DNA of 64,000 nucleotides from Zygnema cylindricum (lineage: Eukaryota > Streptophyta > Zygnematophyceae > Zygnematales > Zygnemataceae): positions 119,034 to 183,033 of the forward strand of contig JBBHKE010001645.1 in assembly GCA_037447655.1 (NCBI GenBank). The letters are read 5' to 3'. Positions 24,111-35,441 of this stretch are shown piece after piece (the stretch's first letter is position 1; each line of letters starts with the position of its first letter). The translations under genes and the position numbers were made by a program. The notes beneath the pieces were generated by a model that searched no databases, was not told the DNA's origin, and saw only the letters and a list, made by a program, of their open reading frames with translations.

Positions 24111-27100
24111 GGTTATGGGCCCACCCTTTAGGGTACCAATCTTTAATGGAACTGGCTTCATATACTGGGAAAGTATAATGATAGGAGCTCTATGCGAAAA
24201 AAGGTTTTGGGGGATAGTAAGTGGACGATTGGGGCGTCCATCAAGTCTTGGAATTCCTCCGAGGTTTGGAGGAAGCAGATTCACCAGGAAAGAGGATTCA
24301 CCTTCAACGGAGGAAACAAAAGAAGGAGAGGTGGTGGACAAAGGAAAGGAGAAGGAGGCGACCACACCAATAGCAACTGGTTCGGCATTCATGTCACCTA
24401 TTCGGAGGAACAAGGAGAATGATACTAAAACCTAGGACTTCAACAATATGGCGGCAAAGCACTTCATCCTACGCCATCTCACTCAAGGACTTGCATGTCC
24501 TCATTTGCAGGTAGAAAGGGCATCCGATCTTTGGATAGCTCTCATAGAGATGTACCGAAGTGGTACGATTCAGCATCAACAGTTGGCTTATCAAAAAGTT
24601 AACAAGTATGTATACAAAGGGGGAAATATGTTGGATTTTTGCAATGAGCTTGCTACACTCTTCATGGAGTTAGAGAGTGCCGGAAAAGTTTTTAGTGAAA
24701 AAGAAAAGGTTAACTTTTTACTGATGAAGTTACCTGATGAGTTCGAGAACAAAGTCAACCGTGTGCAGGACTTGCCGGACTCAAGGTGGATATGGAACTC
24801 AGTGGTAGGGATGATTCTCGTTCGAGAGAATACGATTGAGATCCGAAGGGGAGGATAGAGTGGCCAAGCCTTGGCAACAGCGACCGATTGGAAAAACAAA
24901 GATTCCTGGAAACCAGTCGGAAACTATGGGGGTAGGGAGCAGAAAAAACAGGCTGATGAGTTCGAACTAAGGGCTCCCAAAGGTTTATGTCATTTTTGTA
25001 AGAAACCGGGGCACTATATGGCAGAGTGCACTAAGCTAACCGAGCTTCGGTTAAAGGAGGGGCAGACCAGTGGTACCCCGAGAGGAAAGAAAAAGGCTTT
25101 TGTCACACAGGTACTTGAGGCGGAATCCGAGGACGAAGACGATGAGCTCCTTTTGATGAGGAGTTGGAGGCGAAAAATGAGGTTGAAATTCCACGAATGC
25201 AGAAATGTGCTTACGGTGGATTGAAAGGTGAAGCTGGCTGGATTAAAGATTCAGGTGCCTCCATGCACATGTGTAAGGATAGGCACCTGTTCACTAAGAT
25301 AAGAAAGATTCCCACCGTAGAGATAGAGTACGGGGATGGGAGGATAGTCACCACTACTCTTGTAGGATCGGTAGATCTGAAAGTGTTAGTAGAAGGAAAG
25401 ACATCTATATTAACATTCTCCGATGTATTGTTTATTCCGGAGCTGAACAAAAACCTTATCTCTACATCTGTATTAGATGATAAGGGTTTTTTCACTAGCA
25501 CTAGGGAAGGAGTCTTTACTGCTAGTTTTGAGTAGGATGTCTATTTCATTGCTGAGAAAGGTAGCCATGGGATGTTTAGGCTGATCTTAAGTAATAAAAC
25601 GGAGAAACTTTATTATGCTGGTGTTCATGATATTATGATGTGGCATAAGAGGCTTGGGCATATGAATCTAGATAAGTTAAGAGAGATGAAAAAGATGGGA
25701 GTGGTGGATGGGATTCAATTCAGTGAGAGTGATGATATAAGTGAATGTGGTGGATGTGCTCAAGGTAAAGCACACAGATTACTCTTTCCTAAAACAGCCA
25801 CCTATAAGGGAGAAAAAATTCTAGATCTAGTACACACAGATATTTGGGGACCGGCTAGAGTGCCCTCACCGGGGGGGAAGAGATTTATGATGACTATAAC
25901 TGATGATCGGTCTCGGTATTCCCAGGTGTATTTTTTGAAAAACAAGTCAGAAGCTCAGGATTGTTTTAGACAATATAAAGCATGGAGCGAAAAACTCTAT
26001 GAAACTTCAATCAAGAGAGTAAGGAGTGACAATGGTGGAGAGTATACTTCTAACCAGTTTGAGGATTTTCTGAGGGAAGATGGGGTCCAACACCAAAAGA
26101 CAGTTCCAGAAAATCCGGAATAGAATGGGGTAGCTGAAAGGTTAAATAGAACACTACGTGATAGTGCTAGAAGTATGTTGTCAGATAAAAAGATAGGAAA
26201 AAGGTTTTGGGCTGAATCAATGAACTGTGCTAATTACCTCAAAAATAGAGTTCTTACTTCAACTATAAAAGATCAAACACCTTATGAGAGATGGACAGGC
26301 CGAAAACCAGACATATCTCACTTAAAGGTTTTCGGCAGTCAAGTATTCAGTCTAGATACAGATCGGTCTAATTAGAAGCTAGATCCTAAAGGAAAACCGG
26401 GATACTTATTATAATATGATGAGGATGTTAAAGGATATAGAGCTTATGATCTAAAAAGGGAAGATATAATCTTAGTAAAACATCTAGCAGTTATGGATGA
26501 AGGATAGTCTGTGGATCCCTTCAAATATACGAAGTCAGTAAAAAACAGATTTGAGTCAGAAAATTCTGATGACTTTGAGCTTCCTAACTATCCAGGTTTT
26601 AGAGACGATGACATTCTTGCAGGTACAAATCAGACCGAGAAGGACTCGGCTGTGGAAACTCCAGTGACAACTCTACCCGAAGCGGAAGACGTGGTGGAAA
26701 TTGATTCGGAATGAAGGGATAGGGGAGAAGCCGAGTTTGTTCGAAAGAATCCACGAGAACGATCTATTCCGGCCTCAGATTTTGAGGGGGGAAGGAGAAG
26801 TAGCAAAAGACAGCAAGAAAAACAAGTTAATAACAAGGTAACTAAACTATCTCATCAAGTTGAACCTCAAACTTATGGAGAGGCGATGACTTGTCCAGAA
26901 AAAAATCAGTGGAATACAACCATCAATGAGGAGATGGCCTCAATTATGGTAGCCGATACTTGGGAGCTGGTGGATTGTCCACCTAACAGAAAACCAATCG
27001 GTTGTAAGTGGGTTTTCAAATTAAAACTGAACCCAGATAACACAATCGAGCGCTACAAGGGCCGACTAGTGGTAAAGGGATTTACACAAAAGGAGGGAAT

Positions 27101-28448
27101 TGACTACGAGGAAACCTTTGCCCCCGGTGGTCAGATTTCCCTCCGTCCGCATACTTCTCAGCCTAGAAGCAGCGGAAGACATGGAAGTGCACCAGATGGA
27201 CATCAAAACAGCCTTTTTGCATGGAGAATTGGAAGAGGGGATCTTCATGCGACAACCCGAAAGGTTTGTGGAGGAAGGAGAGGAGAGTAAGGTATGCCGG
27301 CTGATTAAATCTCTTTATGGTTTGAAAAAGGCGCCTTGACAGTGGAATAAGAAGCTTGATGAGTTTCTTACCGGTGTGGAATATATCCGGATCAACTCAG
27401 ATCACTCAATCTATGTTTTCGAAGATGAGGAAGGTTTTATATTTATTGCAATTTATGTTGATGATTTGCTAGTTTTAAGTAAATCAATGGAAAAAATTAA
27501 TAAACTGCAAACCAATCTTAAAGGGAGATTTGAAATGAAGGATATCGGGGAAGAAAAATATATTTTGGGATTCAAGTAGAGAGAGACCGAAAAAGAAAAA
27601 TTATAAGATTGACTCAAAAGGAAGCAATAGGGAACATGCTTGAAAAATTTCAAATGGATAGCGCTAATAGTTGTACAACTCCAACGGAGTTGAAGAAGGG
27701 AAGTGAGGGGAGTGAGGAAGAAGGAGTCATAGTCTTGGACGAGGAATTATCTTCTGAAGAACAGAAGTTCATGCAGACTATTCTTTACAGACAAGTAGTA
27801 GGAAGTCTAATCTATTTTATGAATTGTACCCGGCCGGATTTAGCTGCAGCTGTAAGAGTGCTGAGTAGAAGTCTAAATGCTCCCACTAAGAGGGATTGGG
27901 AGGCAGCTAAGAGAGTCCTTAGATACTTGATAGGAACTAGGGATCTATGGTTGCATTTGGGTGGGGAGAATACTGACATCACTACTTGGAGTGATTCCAG
28001 TTATGGTGATGCTCCGATGAGGAGATGCACTTCTGGATATGTATTATATGTGGGTGATGGGGCTTGCTGTTGGAGTAGTCAACAGCAAAAGGTTATTGCT
28101 CAGTCCACCATGGAGGCTGAGTATATGGCCTCTTGCTCTGCTGTAAAAGAATTGATGTGGGTCAAGTCTTTGCTTGGTGAGCTTGGTCATCTTAAGAGTG
28201 GCGTGCAGAAAATATTTTGTGATAATCAGGCAGCAATTGCTATTTCAGCCAATCCTAAACATCATTTTAAAGCCAAACATATGGACATTAGACTCAGCTT
28301 TGTTAGAGAGAAAGTAGAAAACAAAATAATCAGTTTAGAGTACCGACCAGATAGTGAGATGGTAGCAGATATGATGACCAAACCTGTGCCTCCCCCTAAG
28401 CTAATTTTCTGCAGGGAGAAGTGTGGTCTGAAATTAAAGATTGACTAG
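24091..28448 (+). pseudogene. Copia A gag-pol polyprotein pseudogene
   Basis: Alignment by eye to copy E shows the start codon (24091-24093, ata instead of atg) inside the LTR. Domains: gag to 24990; CCHC knuckle CHFCKKPGHYMAEC intact near 24990-25031; protease WIKDSGASMHMC (25238-25273); integrase HHCC and D,D-35-E with RSDNGGEYTSNQFEDF (26022-26070); RT with IYVDDLLVLSK near 27455; RNase H with TTWSDSSYGD and STMEAEYMASC. In-frame stops at 24433, 24856, 25533, 26121, 26373, 26412, about 26506, 26712 and 27337. Frameshifts near 25155, 27123 and 27568. The pol stop tag at 28446-28448 abuts the polypurine tract. The RNase H segment (27609-28448) is the longest open piece. Confidence 0.9.
24111..24124 (+). 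promoter_or_regulatory. Primer-binding site of A
   Basis: ggttatgggcccac immediately after the LTR; complementary to the initiator tRNA-Met anticodon arm. Read as codons it continues the gag frame (Q-V-M-G-P). Confidence 0.8.
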
Positions 28449-28461
28449 AAAATAAGGGGAG

Positions 28462-29510
28462 TGTCGAAATTAATGGTTTTAAAGTATTTTGTAGGTTTGA
28501 ATAGAAATAAAGAAAGCGGAGGCATTCTACCTCTAACTTCTCTCTCCAAACTCTCAAACTTGTCGCAGTCACTGAGAAATTGGAGAGGAAGCTAGAGCCA
28601 TGGCTACCTAGGCTATACTGAGGTTTACGGGAAATTTATATTAGTTAGGGGATTATTTACTAAAAGGTATGTGCCGGCCACAGGATTTGATCCTAGTACC
28701 TGCCGGCCGACAGATGGTAGATAGCCTGTAGCCTTAGCCGTTAAGTCTAGAAGTAGTCTTACGTATTATATAGTACGATAATTAATTAAACATTAATTCG
28801 TAGGATAAATCATTTAACTATAACTGTTAACGGGATACATAGATCTGGTATATAAAAGTAAGAATTGCGGTACGGATAAGAAATCAATACCGCGCATAGA
28901 TTTCGTAACCGAAACAAATACCGCGCATGTATTTATTACGGCTACGATCAAATGCGAGTTTAATCGGACGGCCAGAATTAGCGTCGAGATCGCGGAAGAA
29001 GAATTCGGCGGTTTGTGGGCATCGCCACATCGGATGACACGTGGCGATGTTACATTGGATCGCGGCATCTCCGAGGATTAAAGGAGCGAATCCGGACATA
29101 CCACGTGTGGACATTTAGGCCATGTCGTACAGTGTCTGTACATAAAGTACACCGGCAGCTGTACTTTTGCGTACGGAACTGTAATCTGATTGGTTCCGTA
29201 CATCAGTAGATAGAGTCTGTGAGAGAGATAGGACTTAGAAAAATTAGAAGATAGGACCCTCTCTCCAAGAGAGCTTCTGTACAAAAGGTCAACTTTGACC
29301 CTCCATAACTTACTGCTCAGGGGAGCAAATTCAGAGATTCTTTTTGCTATCGACTCAAGGGAGTCTTGCCTTCACAAGGATGCAGGTGGTGAGAGTTTTT
29401 GTCTGCGAGGGTGGCAGTTCTTTTTGCTGAAACACAAAGGGGTCACGATTATCCTTAAGGCTTCTTGGAAGCTGTCCACTCTGAGGACTTATGGAGGTCT
29501 CATAGTTTCA
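28462..29510 (+). repeat. 3' LTR of element A
   Basis: tgtcgaaattaatgg ... ggtctcatagtttca. Several mismatches against the 5' LTR in the first 100 bases and few later; older than the LTR pairs of G and F. Confidence 0.9.
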
Positions 29511-30795
29511 CTGAGGAGAATCCTTATTGATAGGAACCGAACAACTGGAGCAAAAGTCTCCTCATAGTGAATCCCCACCTTTTAGGTAAATCCCTTTGCT
29601 ACCAATCGAGCCTTATATCCCTCTATGGTATTATCTAGGTTTAGTTTTATTATAAACACACATTTAAAGCCAATCGGTTTTTCTGTCCGGAGGACATTTT
29701 GCAAGTTTCGGAGTATTTGCTTCCATGATGGAGGCCATCTCATCATTTATGGCTCTAACCCATCTGTCTTTCTCTGGACTGATCACTGCCTCCGAGTATG
29801 AGTGAGGCTCATCTGGGTTAGGTAACTTCGTTACCTTGTGAGCTCCCTATTTTTCTTGTATCGTTTTGCTTCTCCTTCTCCCACCCTCAAACTCTGAAGC
29901 TCGGATGGAGGGAAGTCTTTGATTTCTCATTACTGTCTCATCGGCTCCCTTATATATGGAAGCCGGTGCCGATACCTTGTCTTCTGTCTTGTCAAAGTCC
30001 ATAGAAATGTGTGATGTTTTCAATTGATCTTTTGTGTCTTGGATCTCCCCTGAATCTGCAATTCTTGTTTCACTCATGTCCCTTTCGGGAAGGACGGAGT
30101 CCTCCTCACCTTTAGACTCAAATCTTATTCTTATCTTCTTTGTATATTTAAAAAGGCCGAATGACTTCCCTTCATTCATGACAACTAGGTGTTTGACCAG
30201 AATGATTTCTCTCTTTGCTAAGTCATAGAATCTATATCCCTTGACATCCTCATCATATCCTACAAAGTATCTAGGTTTTCCCTTAGCATCTAGTTTTCAG
30301 TTTTTATTATATGTGTCAAGACTGTAAACTTGGCTACCAAATACTTTAAGGTGAGAGATATTTGGTTTCCTTCCAACCCATCTCTCATAAGGTGTCATTC
30401 CCTTTACGGTTGAGGTAAGGACTGTATTTTTAATGTAATTGGCATAGTTTATGGCTTTTGCCCAAAATCTCTTTCCTATTTTCTAGTTGGCCAACATACT
30501 ACATGCACTATCCCTTAGTGTTTGTTTCAACTTCTCAGCTACCCCAATTTGTTTCGAGTTATATGGTATGGTTTTTTGGTGCTAAACTCCCTCATCTCTA
30601 AAGTATTCCTCAAAGTGGTTAGATGTAAATTCCCCCCCATTATTACTCCTTATTTTATTAATGGGGGTTCCATGCAACTTCTCACTCCAGGCTTTATATT
30701 CTTTGAAGTAAGTTGGTGTTTCAGACTTTGTTTTTAGGAAGTAGACTCCATATTATCTAGACTAGTCATCGGTTATTGTCAACATAAACCACTTT
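29511..30795 (-). pseudogene. Copia B pol remnant: integrase C-terminal part to RT N-terminal part
   Basis: Continuation of B past element A. From 30795 downward the minus strand reads an integrase core and C-terminal region, then the linker MNEGKSFGLFKYTKK at 30179 (compare MDEGKSVDPFKYTK in E), then INDEMASIMEAN and PPDRK, the RT start. Stops break the RT start (29600-29730). At 30796 it is cut by element C, and the B 5' half and 5' LTR are not found in the window. Confidence 0.8.
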
Positions 30796-31138
30796 TGTTG
30801 AAATTACTAGATTTATAGGGTATTTTCTAGGTTTAAATAGATCAATAAAATAAGAAAAAGAAAAGGGCGAAGAGCCTGCCTCCACCGCCTCTCTCCAGCC
30901 ACCATACTTGTTGTAGTCACTGAAGGATAGAGAGGGGGGTTGAGCCATCGCTGCCTTAGTTTAGCAAGCATGCCATAAAGTTACTTATTTCACTCTCAAC
31001 AAAAAGTTGAGTCCGGTAGGACTCGAACCTTTGACCGGTAAAGTACGGCGTAGCCGTTAGTGTTGTAATTTATAAATCTTTATTTTAGTAAATAGGGGTA
31101 AAAATAACTTAGATTATTTTTCTAAGTTGTCTACTGTA
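30796..31138 (+). repeat. 5' LTR of Copia element C, first part
   Basis: Starts tgttgaaattactag inside B integrase; shares gtattttctaggt, cttgttgtagtcactgaagg and gagccat landmarks with other LTRs here. In antisense it reads aggttcgagtcctaccgg, a good tRNA-type B box. Interrupted at 31138 by element D and resumes at 41752. Confidence 0.75.
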
Positions 31139-32275
31139 TGTTGATATTTGAGTATTTTCTAGGTCTATTAGGATAGAAAAAAAGCAGAGGCAGCCAGCCT
31201 CTAACTCCTTTCTCCAAGCCCCCACACTTGTCGTAGTCATTGAAGGCTAGATTGGGAGCTAGAGCCATGGCTGCCTAAGCTCACTAGAGAAGACACGGGT
31301 TGATTTAGGTAGATGTACCAAAAGGTACTTGACGGACCCAGGAATTAATCTTGGTACCTGCCGTCCGTCAAGTGACCCGTAGCCGGTAGCTTTGTCCGTT
31401 TAGTCTAGGACTAGTGCTAAGGTATATTGGGTTTGATATGTATATAAACATCTACATGTAGGATTTTCCATTTAACAAGATTACGGTTTATCGGACATAG
31501 AAATAGTTGTACTATTAGTACCGGACGAAACAAATCGTACGGACATTTGTTTCGACGGTGCGTATTAAATACCGATATCAATCGGACGACCGTGGTTAGC
31601 GCTGGCTTCGCGGAAAGGACAAATTGGCGGTTTGCGGACTCCGCCACCCACGATGACACGTGGCAACATCATACGGGTTTACAGAATCTCCGGAACGGAA
31701 GACAACAAATCCGGATGTGACAAATGTCGCATAATGGCGACGTCGTACACTGTCCGTACAAAAAGTACACCGACATCTGTACTTTCTTGTACGGTACAGT
31801 CCTGTGATTGGTCAGTACCTCAGTACTAGAAGGTTTAGAGAGGGGTTTAGGACTTAGAATATTTTTGGGTAGGTAGCCGCCTCTCCCAGAGAGCATCTTG
31901 GATAAATGGCAAACTTTGGCCAGCCATAACTATTAACCCAGTTGACCAAATTCAGTGATTGTTTTTGCTGCGCATTTAGAGGAGTCCAGGCTACACAGGG
32001 GTGTAGTCGGTCAGAGTGTTTGCCTGCCAGGGTGGCTGAATTTCTAAGGGAAAGTCAAAGTGGGTGAATGTGTCCAAATCTCATATTCTAACTTTGCATT
32101 CTGTGGTGGAACTGAGCATAAAGAAAGTCTTATTTCACAATAGTGAAGCTGTAATGGGATTCTGATTGTAAAGGGGTCAATCATTTGGGTTTATATAAAC
32201 TTGTAGTCAGCACTATCTAGATTAGCTTCTTTTGATCTGCGAATTCTGTGTGGCAATGGAGCCCATAGAATTTCA
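31139..32275 (+). repeat. 5' LTR of element D
   Basis: tgttgatatttgag ... agaatttca. gacacgtggc at 31655-31664. The segment 31328-31372 folds as an inverted repeat around ttgacggac ... gtccgtcaag type arms. Confidence 0.9.
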
Positions 32276-33830
32276 GGTTATTGGCCCACCATCTAGGGTG
32301 CCTATGTTCGATGGAACAAACTTCACTTATTGGGAGTTCACGATGGAGGGATTGCTTTTCGAGAAGCACTTATGGGTAATTGTTTCGGGACAAGTCAGAT
32401 GTCCGCCACCTGGCTTCGGAGGAGCTTAATATGGAGAACCATCTGAGGCTGCCCAGAATATCAACTAGAGTTCAGATGCAACGAAAGGTGAAAACAAAAA
32501 CCTTTCCGTGGATGGGGATATAGGGGAGAAGGATAAAGGGACACCTATGGTGAGGGGATCTAGGCTCTTGGCTACGGTTCCACTTGTGGGGGTTATAACT
32601 GAACCAAAAACTGAAGAAAACGACAAGAAAATATGGGAATACAAAAACACTATAGCAAAACATCTCACACTTAGATACGTGTCTAAGTCTATAGCTATTA
32701 CTCTTTTAAATCTAGCAAAGTCTGCAGAAATTTAGGAAACACTAAGTCAGATTTATAAGAGTGAGACTATACAGAGGCAGCAATTAGTAAAACAGGAAAT
32801 AGAGGCCTTTGTTTATAAAGGCGATAACATGATAGAGTTTTGCAATGATATTGTTGCGTTATATGTTGAGCTTGCTAGTGCGAGATATGTAGAATCTGAG
32901 GAGAGAAAGACTAATACACTAATCATGAAGCTTCCAGATGAGTACGCAGATATCATTTACCGTATGCAGGGAAAAGATGGCTCCTCATGGACTTGGAGTA
33001 TTACCATGGGGATAATTCTTATGAGGGAAAGTACTTTCGAGCTTCGTCGGGGAAGTGACAGGGTGACTGCATTTACAGCTGGTGGTGACTGGCGGAAGCG
33101 TGATGTGAGGAATTGCGGTGACGAGCGGAAGCGTGATGAGAGGAAGAATGATAAAGGTAAACCTTATCGGAACTTTGGTGGAAAGAGAGGGAGAGGAAAA
33201 GAAAGGGGAGCTTTGAAAAAAGGGGTTTGCTTCGCTTGTAGGAAACCGGGTCACTTTATGGAGGAGTGTCCTTGTTTGGAAGAACTTAGAAGTTGTTATG
33301 TGAATGAGGAGGAAGAAGGGGAAGAGGAGAAAGAGGATGAAGAAATCTTGGAGCTTCTTCACATCGGTAGAATGGAGAAGAGAGAAAACTACACAGAAAT
33401 TCCACGAAGATAACAGTGTGCTTTTGGAGGTATAAGGGAAGTAAAGGGAAAGGAGGTACTTGAGGGAGTTAGACATGATGTGGATGTCAAGGAGTGTAGA
33501 AAGTTTGACTTAGAAATGAGTAAGTCGGATCTAGGATCAATTATTGAAAAAGGGAAAAATAAAAATAATGAGGATAATTTTATAGATATTTTGGAAAAAG
33601 AAAATTGGTTGGAAAAGGAGACTTCTACGGATTCCGAGGATAGGGGAGAAGGGAAATATTTAATGAAAGGTTTAGGGGAGGAGAAATATTTTTTGAGAAT
33701 AAAAATAGAAAGTGATAGTGGAAAGAAATCGATGGGAGAGAGTGAGGAAAGTTCAATTTCTGGGGGTAATGGGTTTGGCATCACTAAAGGGAGTGATGGC
33801 ATTTATGAAGGTGTGCCTGTAAAAGGGTAA
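32256..33830 (+). pseudogene. Element D gag pseudogene with residual pol tail
   Basis: The start atg (32256) lies 20 bases inside the LTR. The frame reads MEPIEFQVIGPPSRVP through the primer site, then MFDGTNFTYWEF, a typical Copia gag N-terminus. Stops at 32427, about 32466 and 32733. The conserved gag core follows: MIEFCNDIVALYVELASA, LIMKLPDEYADI, WTWSITMGIILMRES. A CCHC knuckle CFACRKPGHFMEEC (33228-33269) is intact and followed by an acidic tail. After EIPRR-stop-QCAFGGI the protease DSG block is missing. The frame then runs through charged sequence to GLGEEKYFLRIKIESDSGKK, which resembles the RT tail EAKYILGIQVERDQKRK of copy E. I infer an internal pol deletion joining gag to an RT remnant. 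It ends at taa 33828-33830. Confidence 0.8.
32276..32289 (+). promoter_or_regulatory. Primer-binding site of D
   Basis: ggttattggcccac, one mismatch to the initiator tRNA-Met anticodon-arm complement; translated in the gag frame as part of Q-V-I-G-P. Confidence 0.75.
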
Positions 33831-34145
33831 GCATCTGGGTGTGTGTTGCAGATTGGAATGGGGCTGGCTGTTTGGATTGCAAGAGGGAAATTGGATTTAG
33901 TGTGGATGAAAAGGAGATGAGGTGGATAAAATCTTGGCTCGGATTTATGAAAAGTGGGATGCTAAATAAAATGCGTGGTCAATTATTATTTTGGTTCATC
34001 TAAAGCACTGTTGTAAATACAAGAGTAATTTTCTTAAGTTTATGAAAGGTAAAGGAAAAAAAAAAAGAAAAAAAAGGGGGGGAGGGGATGTTTGTTTGTT
34101 TGTTTGTGGAAGTTGAAAGGAAAATAGACTAGAAAATAAGGGGAG
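33831..34145 (+). other. Element D 3' internal non-coding region and polypurine tract
   Basis: G-rich DNA with aaaaaaaaaagaaaaaaaag and a (gttt)n stretch near 34090, ending in the tract aaaataaggggag (34133-34145) directly before the 3' LTR. Confidence 0.6.
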
Positions 34146-34370
34146 TGTTGATATTTGAGTATTTTCTAGGTCTATTAGGATAGAAAAAGAGCAGAGGCAG
34201 CCTGCCTCTAACTCCCTTCTCCAAGCCCCCACACTTGTCGTAGTCATTGAAGGCTAGATTGGGAGCTAGAGCCATGGCTGCCTAAGCTCACTAGGGAAAA
34301 CAAGGGTTGATTTAGGTAGATGTACCAAAAGGTACTTGACGGACCCAGGAATTGATCCTGGTACCTGTCG
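34146..34370 (+). repeat. 3' LTR of element D, first part
   Basis: tgttgatatttgag to ggtacctgtcg; broken by E. The last five bases, tgtcg, are one copy of the E target duplication. Confidence 0.88.
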
Positions 34371-35428
34371 TGAAACTCTGAGACCTCCATAAGTCCTCAA
34401 AGTGGAGAGCTTCCAAGAAGCCTCTAGGATAACCCTGACCCCTTTGTGTTTCAGCTAGAATAACTGCCACCCTGGCATACAAAAACTCTGACCGACTTCA
34501 CCTCTGTGAAGACAAGACTCCCATGAGTCGATAGCAAAAAGAATCTCTGAATTTGCTCCCCTGAGCAGTAAGTTATGGAGGGTCAAAGTTGACCTTTTGT
34601 GCAGAAGCTCTCTAGGAGAGGGGGTCCTATCTTCTAATTTTTCTAAGTCCTATCTCTCTCACAGACTCTATCTACTGATGTACGGAGCCAATCAGATTTT
34701 AGTTTCGTACACAAAAGTAGAGCTGCCGGTGTACTTTATGTACGGCCATTGTACGACATGGCCTAAATGTCGACATGTGGTATGTCCGGATTCGCTCCCT
34801 TAATCCTCGGAGATGCCGCGATCCAATGTCATTCCGCCACGTGTCATCCGATGTGGCGATGACCACAAACCGCTGAAATCCTCTTCCGCGATCTCGGCGT
34901 TAATTTCGGCCGTCTGATTAAATTCACATTTAATCGTAGCCGTAATAAATACATGCGCGGTATTTGTTTCACTAAAAAATTAAATGCGCGGTATTGGTTT
35001 CTTATCCGTACCGGAATCCGTACATTTACGTTTACTGGATATATGTCTCCCGTAATCAGTTACAGTTAAATGAACTATCCTACGTATAAATGTTTAAGTA
35101 ATTATCAAACCATAGAGTACATAACACTACTCCTAGACTTAACGGCTAAGGCTACCGGCTACTGGATGTCTGTCGGCCGGCAGGTACCAGGATCAAATCC
35201 TGTCGTCGGCACATATCTTTTAGTAAATTAAACCCCTAACTAAAATATATTTTCCTGTAAACCTCTGGATAGCCTAGGTAGCCATGGCTCTAGCTCCTTT
35301 TCCAATTTCTCAGTGACTGCAACAAGTTTGAGAAGTTGGAGAGGGAAGTTAAAGATAGACTGCCTCGAATTCTTTCTTATTTCTATTCAGACCTAGAAAA
35401 TACTTTAAAAAAACCATTTATTTCTACA
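34371..35428 (-). repeat. 3' LTR of element E
   Basis: On the plus strand it runs tgaaactctgagacc to tttctaca. G-box-like gccacgtgtc at 34836-34845. Confidence 0.92.
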
Positions 35429-35441
35429 CTCCCCTTATTTT

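Larger units (their letters stand above)
23064..29510 (+). mobile_element. Copia LTR retrotransposon A (autonomous type, decayed)
   Basis: LTRs at 23064-24110 and 28462-29510, flanks ctaag (23059-23063) and ctgag (29511-29515), a 5-bp duplication with one mismatch. It is inserted within the RT region of element B, which resumes on the other side. Primer site ggttatgggcccac at 24111-24124; polypurine tract aaaataaggggag at 28449-28461. The internal order gag, protease, integrase, RT, RNase H is that of Ty1/Copia. About ten stops and at least three frameshifts make it inactive. Confidence 0.92.
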
